Shown here piece by piece: positions 62,094 to 64,000 of a stretch of 64,000 nt of DNA. The notes beneath the pieces are model-generated. The model saw nothing but the letters and a program-made list of their open reading frames with translations. It made no database searches and had not been told where the DNA came from. The position numbers were made by a program, and so were the translations under genes. How positions within the stretch are numbered: position 1 is the stretch's first letter; each line of letters starts with the position of its first letter. This DNA comes from Actinoalloteichus hoggarensis (lineage in GTDB: Bacteria; Actinomycetota; Actinomycetes; Mycobacteriales; Pseudonocardiaceae). Location: the NCBI RefSeq assembly GCF_002234535.1, contig NZ_CP022521.1, forward strand, positions 4,898,001-4,962,000. The letters run 5' to 3'.

Positions 62094-62909
62094 ATGTCCG
62101 ACCAGGAAGAGCCGCTGCTCGGGATCGATCTGGACTGGCCCAACCCGGCGAGGATGTACGACTACGCGCTGGGCGGGGCACACAACTTCGCCGTCGATCG
62201 CGAAGCATTCGACAAGCTGCTGACCATCGACGCCGACGCCGCGCTGGTCGGCCAGACCAACCGGGCGTTCCTGCGTCGGGCGGTGCGGTACTGCGTCGAT
62301 CAGGGCATCCGGCAGTTCCTCGATCTCGGCTCGGGAATCCCCACCCAGGGCCATGCCCACGAGATCGCCCGGTCGGTGGACCCGACCGTGCGGGTGGTCT
62401 ACGTGGACAACGAGCCGGTCGCGGTCGCGCACTCGCGGCGGCTGCTCAACGCGATCGACGGCGTCGAGATGGTCGCCGCCGACATCCGGGACCCGGAGTC
62501 GGTGCTCGGTGCGCCCGAGACGGCGATGCTCGATCTCTCGCAGCCCGTCGGCCTGCTCGCGGTGGCCGTCCTGCACTACGTCTCGCCCGACGACGACCCG
62601 GCCGGGCTGCTCGCGCGGTATCTGGGCCCGCTCGCGCCGGGCAGCCTGCTGGCCGTCTCCCACACCACCGTGGACGCCGTCGATCCGGTGCAGGCCGCCG
62701 AGATGCGGAAGCTCTTCGATTCGACGTCCAGCCCGGTGACCCACCGCAGCCGGGCGGAACTGACCTCGCTGCTGTCGGAGCAGGTGGACCTGGTCGAGCC
62801 GGGCATCGTCTGGACGCCGCAGTGGCGCCCGGACGGCCCGGAGGAGCTGCTCAGCGACGAACCGGAACGGTCCGGCACCTATGCCGCCCTGGGACGCAAG
62901 CGCGACTGA
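62094..62909 (+). CDS. SAM-dependent methyltransferase, PF04672 type
   Basis: A 271-residue S-adenosylmethionine methyltransferase of the actinomycete-specific PF04672/DUF574 group. NPARMYDYALGGAHNFAVDR is the family signature near the N terminus; the SAM fold has FLDLGSGIPT (motif I), VVYVDNEPVA (motif II) and VAVLHYVSPDDDPA. Substrate unknown. ATG at 62094 follows AGGAGG at 7 nt; an upstream in-frame ATG at 62073 lacks this. A hairpin terminator follows. Confidence 0.92.
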   Translation: MSDQEEPLLGIDLDWPNPARMYDYALGGAHNFAVDREAFDKLLTIDADAALVGQTNRAFLRRAVRYCVDQGIRQFLDLGSGIPTQGHAHEIARSVDPTVRVVYVDNEPVAVAHSRRLLNAIDGVEMVAADIRDPESVLGAPETAMLDLSQPVGLLAVAVLHYVSPDDDPAGLLARYLGPLAPGSLLAVSHTTVDAVDPVQAAEMRKLFDSTSSPVTHRSRAELTSLLSEQVDLVEPGIVWTPQWRPDGPEELLSDEPERSGTYAALGRKRD

Positions 62910-62962
62910 CTCGACCGGCCCGCCTCGGATGCCGATCGGGGCGGGCCGCCCGCCGGAGGACA

Positions 62963-62983
62963 CGCCGCCACCTCGTGGCGGCG
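62963..62983 (+). terminator. Terminator after the methyltransferase
   Basis: Perfect 9-bp stem CGCCGCCAC / GTGGCGGCG with CTC loop, 54 nt after the stop. Confidence 0.65.
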
Positions 62984-63029
62984 GATCACCGACGTCGGGA
63001 GGTGCGACGGGGATCTCCGAGAAAGAGCA

Positions 63030-63062
63030 CGGCCCCGACACGAATGGACAGTGCCGGGGCCG
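63030..63062. terminator. Second hairpin
   Basis: 8-bp stem CGGCCCCG / CGGGGCCG around a 17-nt loop. It is followed by TAAGGAGGT at about 63063-63071, a Shine-Dalgarno-like sequence with no start codon nearby. Confidence 0.4.
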
Positions 63063-63416
63063 GTAAGGAGGTACCCAGTAGATCGGCGCGCCTTTCCGTC
63101 ACCTGACTACGCCGTTAGGGTGAGGTTCGACGCCGACGACGGAGCGACGCCGAGCGCTCCGCGTGGGCACCTGCCAAGGCCGTCGCGACAGGACCATCGC
63201 GGCAGGACGTCGCCCCCGGCAGCGGCGCCGCGACGGAGACGCCCCCGACGGAGACACCCCAGGACGACCCGCGAGCACGGTTCGCCTGTCGCGCCGTCGA
63301 CGGCCCGGGGCAGCGGATCAACGTGCGGAGGAACTCCCGGACCCCGACGCGGCGCCGTCGGGGATCACGCCACGCCCCGAAACAGGCAGAGCGACGGAAT
63401 CTCACCTAATCGGGTG
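63063..63416. other. Gene-free stretch
   Basis: About 350 bp with no gene. It contains the orphan Shine-Dalgarno-like site at its left end and an inverted repeat TCACC...GGTGA at about 63402-63416 just before the open frame at 63417. Confidence 0.35.
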
Positions 63417-64000
63417 ATGTCTGCCGAAGCTGCTGCATCTTGTGAGCACAGTGAACAAGCTGTGTGCGGGGAGATGGATGAGCAGGGTGGAGTCACCGTG
63501 AGTCTGGAGACAGAGGCAGCCCTCTGGTCGCGAGCGAGAGTGTCCGAGTCGGCCGGTCTCCTTCGCGCCCCACTGGGGCCGGGCCGAGTCATGGTCGCCG
63601 TCGAGCCGACATCCGTCGACGGGTCTCGGCCGATCGTGACGCCGTCGAACCACATGCGCCGACCTGCCGCCGTCCTCGAACCCGTCCCCCGCCGTCCCCC
63701 CACCTCGGCGGGGAACGTCGGAACCGCGGCCGGTGCCGCGGCGAGGCTGCCTCGGCTCCATCGGGGACCGAGCGGCAGGCGCTCCCGGCCCGACGTCCTC
63801 GCCCGCGTCGTCGAGCCCGCGGCCGACTCGCGCTCGGCGCCCCGCCACTCCTCGGTGAACGGCGACGTCGACCGCGCCGGGTCCGCGGGCACTCGGCCGT
63901 CGAACGATCGGCGGGGCGCGGCCGGGCCGGACGCAGGCACGAAGCGTCGCGGCGTCCCGACGCACTCGGAGCCCGACCCGGTCGACCACGTTCGCGGCCC
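63417..64000 (+). CDS. Partial open frame leaving the window
   Basis: A frame of at least 194 residues from the ATG at 63417 (MSAEAAASCEHSEQAVC) that is open to the window end. Alternative starts with better Shine-Dalgarno context are ATG 63474 and GTG 63498 (GGTGGAG upstream). The first ~60 residues look protein-like (VSLETEAALWSRARVSESAG); the rest is Arg/Pro/Ser-rich and may be disordered. No family recognised, and the remainder lies outside the window, so this is a weak call. Confidence 0.3.
   Translation, partial: MSAEAAASCEHSEQAVCGEMDEQGGVTVSLETEAALWSRARVSESAGLLRAPLGPGRVMVAVEPTSVDGSRPIVTPSNHMRRPAAVLEPVPRRPPTSAGNVGTAAGAAARLPRLHRGPSGRRSRPDVLARVVEPAADSRSAPRHSSVNGDVDRAGSAGTRPSNDRRGAAGPDAGTKRRGVPTHSEPDPVDHVRG

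Overview
The window is very GC-rich (roughly 70% or more in most coding stretches, with strong G/C bias at third codon positions). It has many GTG and some TTG starts, a complete four-gene conservon, several TetR/MFS pairs, GPP34 and PF04672-type methyltransferase genes. This points to an actinomycete chromosome, most likely of the Pseudonocardiales; the genus is inference only. No rRNA, tRNA, insertion sequence or CRISPR repeat array was seen.

Layout. 0-8.9 kb: a row of mostly minus-strand accessory genes (AraC regulator, LysE exporter, metallophosphoesterase, CGNR zinc-finger protein, sugar porter), then a translationally coupled pair of a holin-like membrane protein and an SGNH hydrolase, then a TetR gene. 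8.9-13 kb: a mirror-image block of two DHA2 drug exporters, convergent to each other, each with its own divergent TetR gene and a duplicated operator. 13-16.7 kb: poorly characterised membrane genes (one frameshifted) and an HhH-GPD DNA-repair protein. 16.7-22.2 kb: a sugar/polyol utilisation locus (SorC regulator divergent from alcohol dehydrogenase, binding lipoprotein and two permeases, with a strong terminator). 22.5-27.7 kb: a decayed stretch holding a maltokinase with four apparent indels, an aldo/keto reductase lacking a normal start, and a second reductase with two frameshifts. 28.3-32.4 kb: a conservon (cvnABCD). 32.9-36.3 kb: an epimerase, a tiny membrane protein and a P450.

36.8-38.5 kb is a lower-GC island with a type VII-secretion-associated EspC-like protein and a helical partner. 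It abuts a truncated NB-ARC ATPase gene. 39.7-48 kb holds a type I-E CRISPR-Cas interference operon on the minus strand (cas3, a separate ORF for the Cas3 C-terminal domain, cas8e, cas11, cas7e, cas5e, cas6e). It has no cas1, cas2 or array in the window. The genes overlap or touch, so they are almost certainly one transcript that makes Cascade plus Cas3.

48-64 kb: an S4-domain protein, a helical protein, a secreted family-11 rhamnogalacturonan lyase, a 43-45 residue small protein with its own promoter-proximal palindrome and terminator, an XRE regulator, an SDR oxidoreductase, a TPR protein, an NHL-repeat protein with a perfect internal 152-bp duplication, a third DHA2 exporter with its TetR gene, a GPP34 protein, a methyltransferase and an open frame that leaves the window.

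The strongest leads for unusual biology are the adaptation-less type I-E operon with its split cas3 and Ala/Lys-rich Cas7e insert, the EspC-like island beside it, and the small-protein unit near 52.1 kb. Indel-based claims (cas3, maltokinase, reductase, 14.8 kb membrane gene) depend on base accuracy, because several lie in homopolymer runs.
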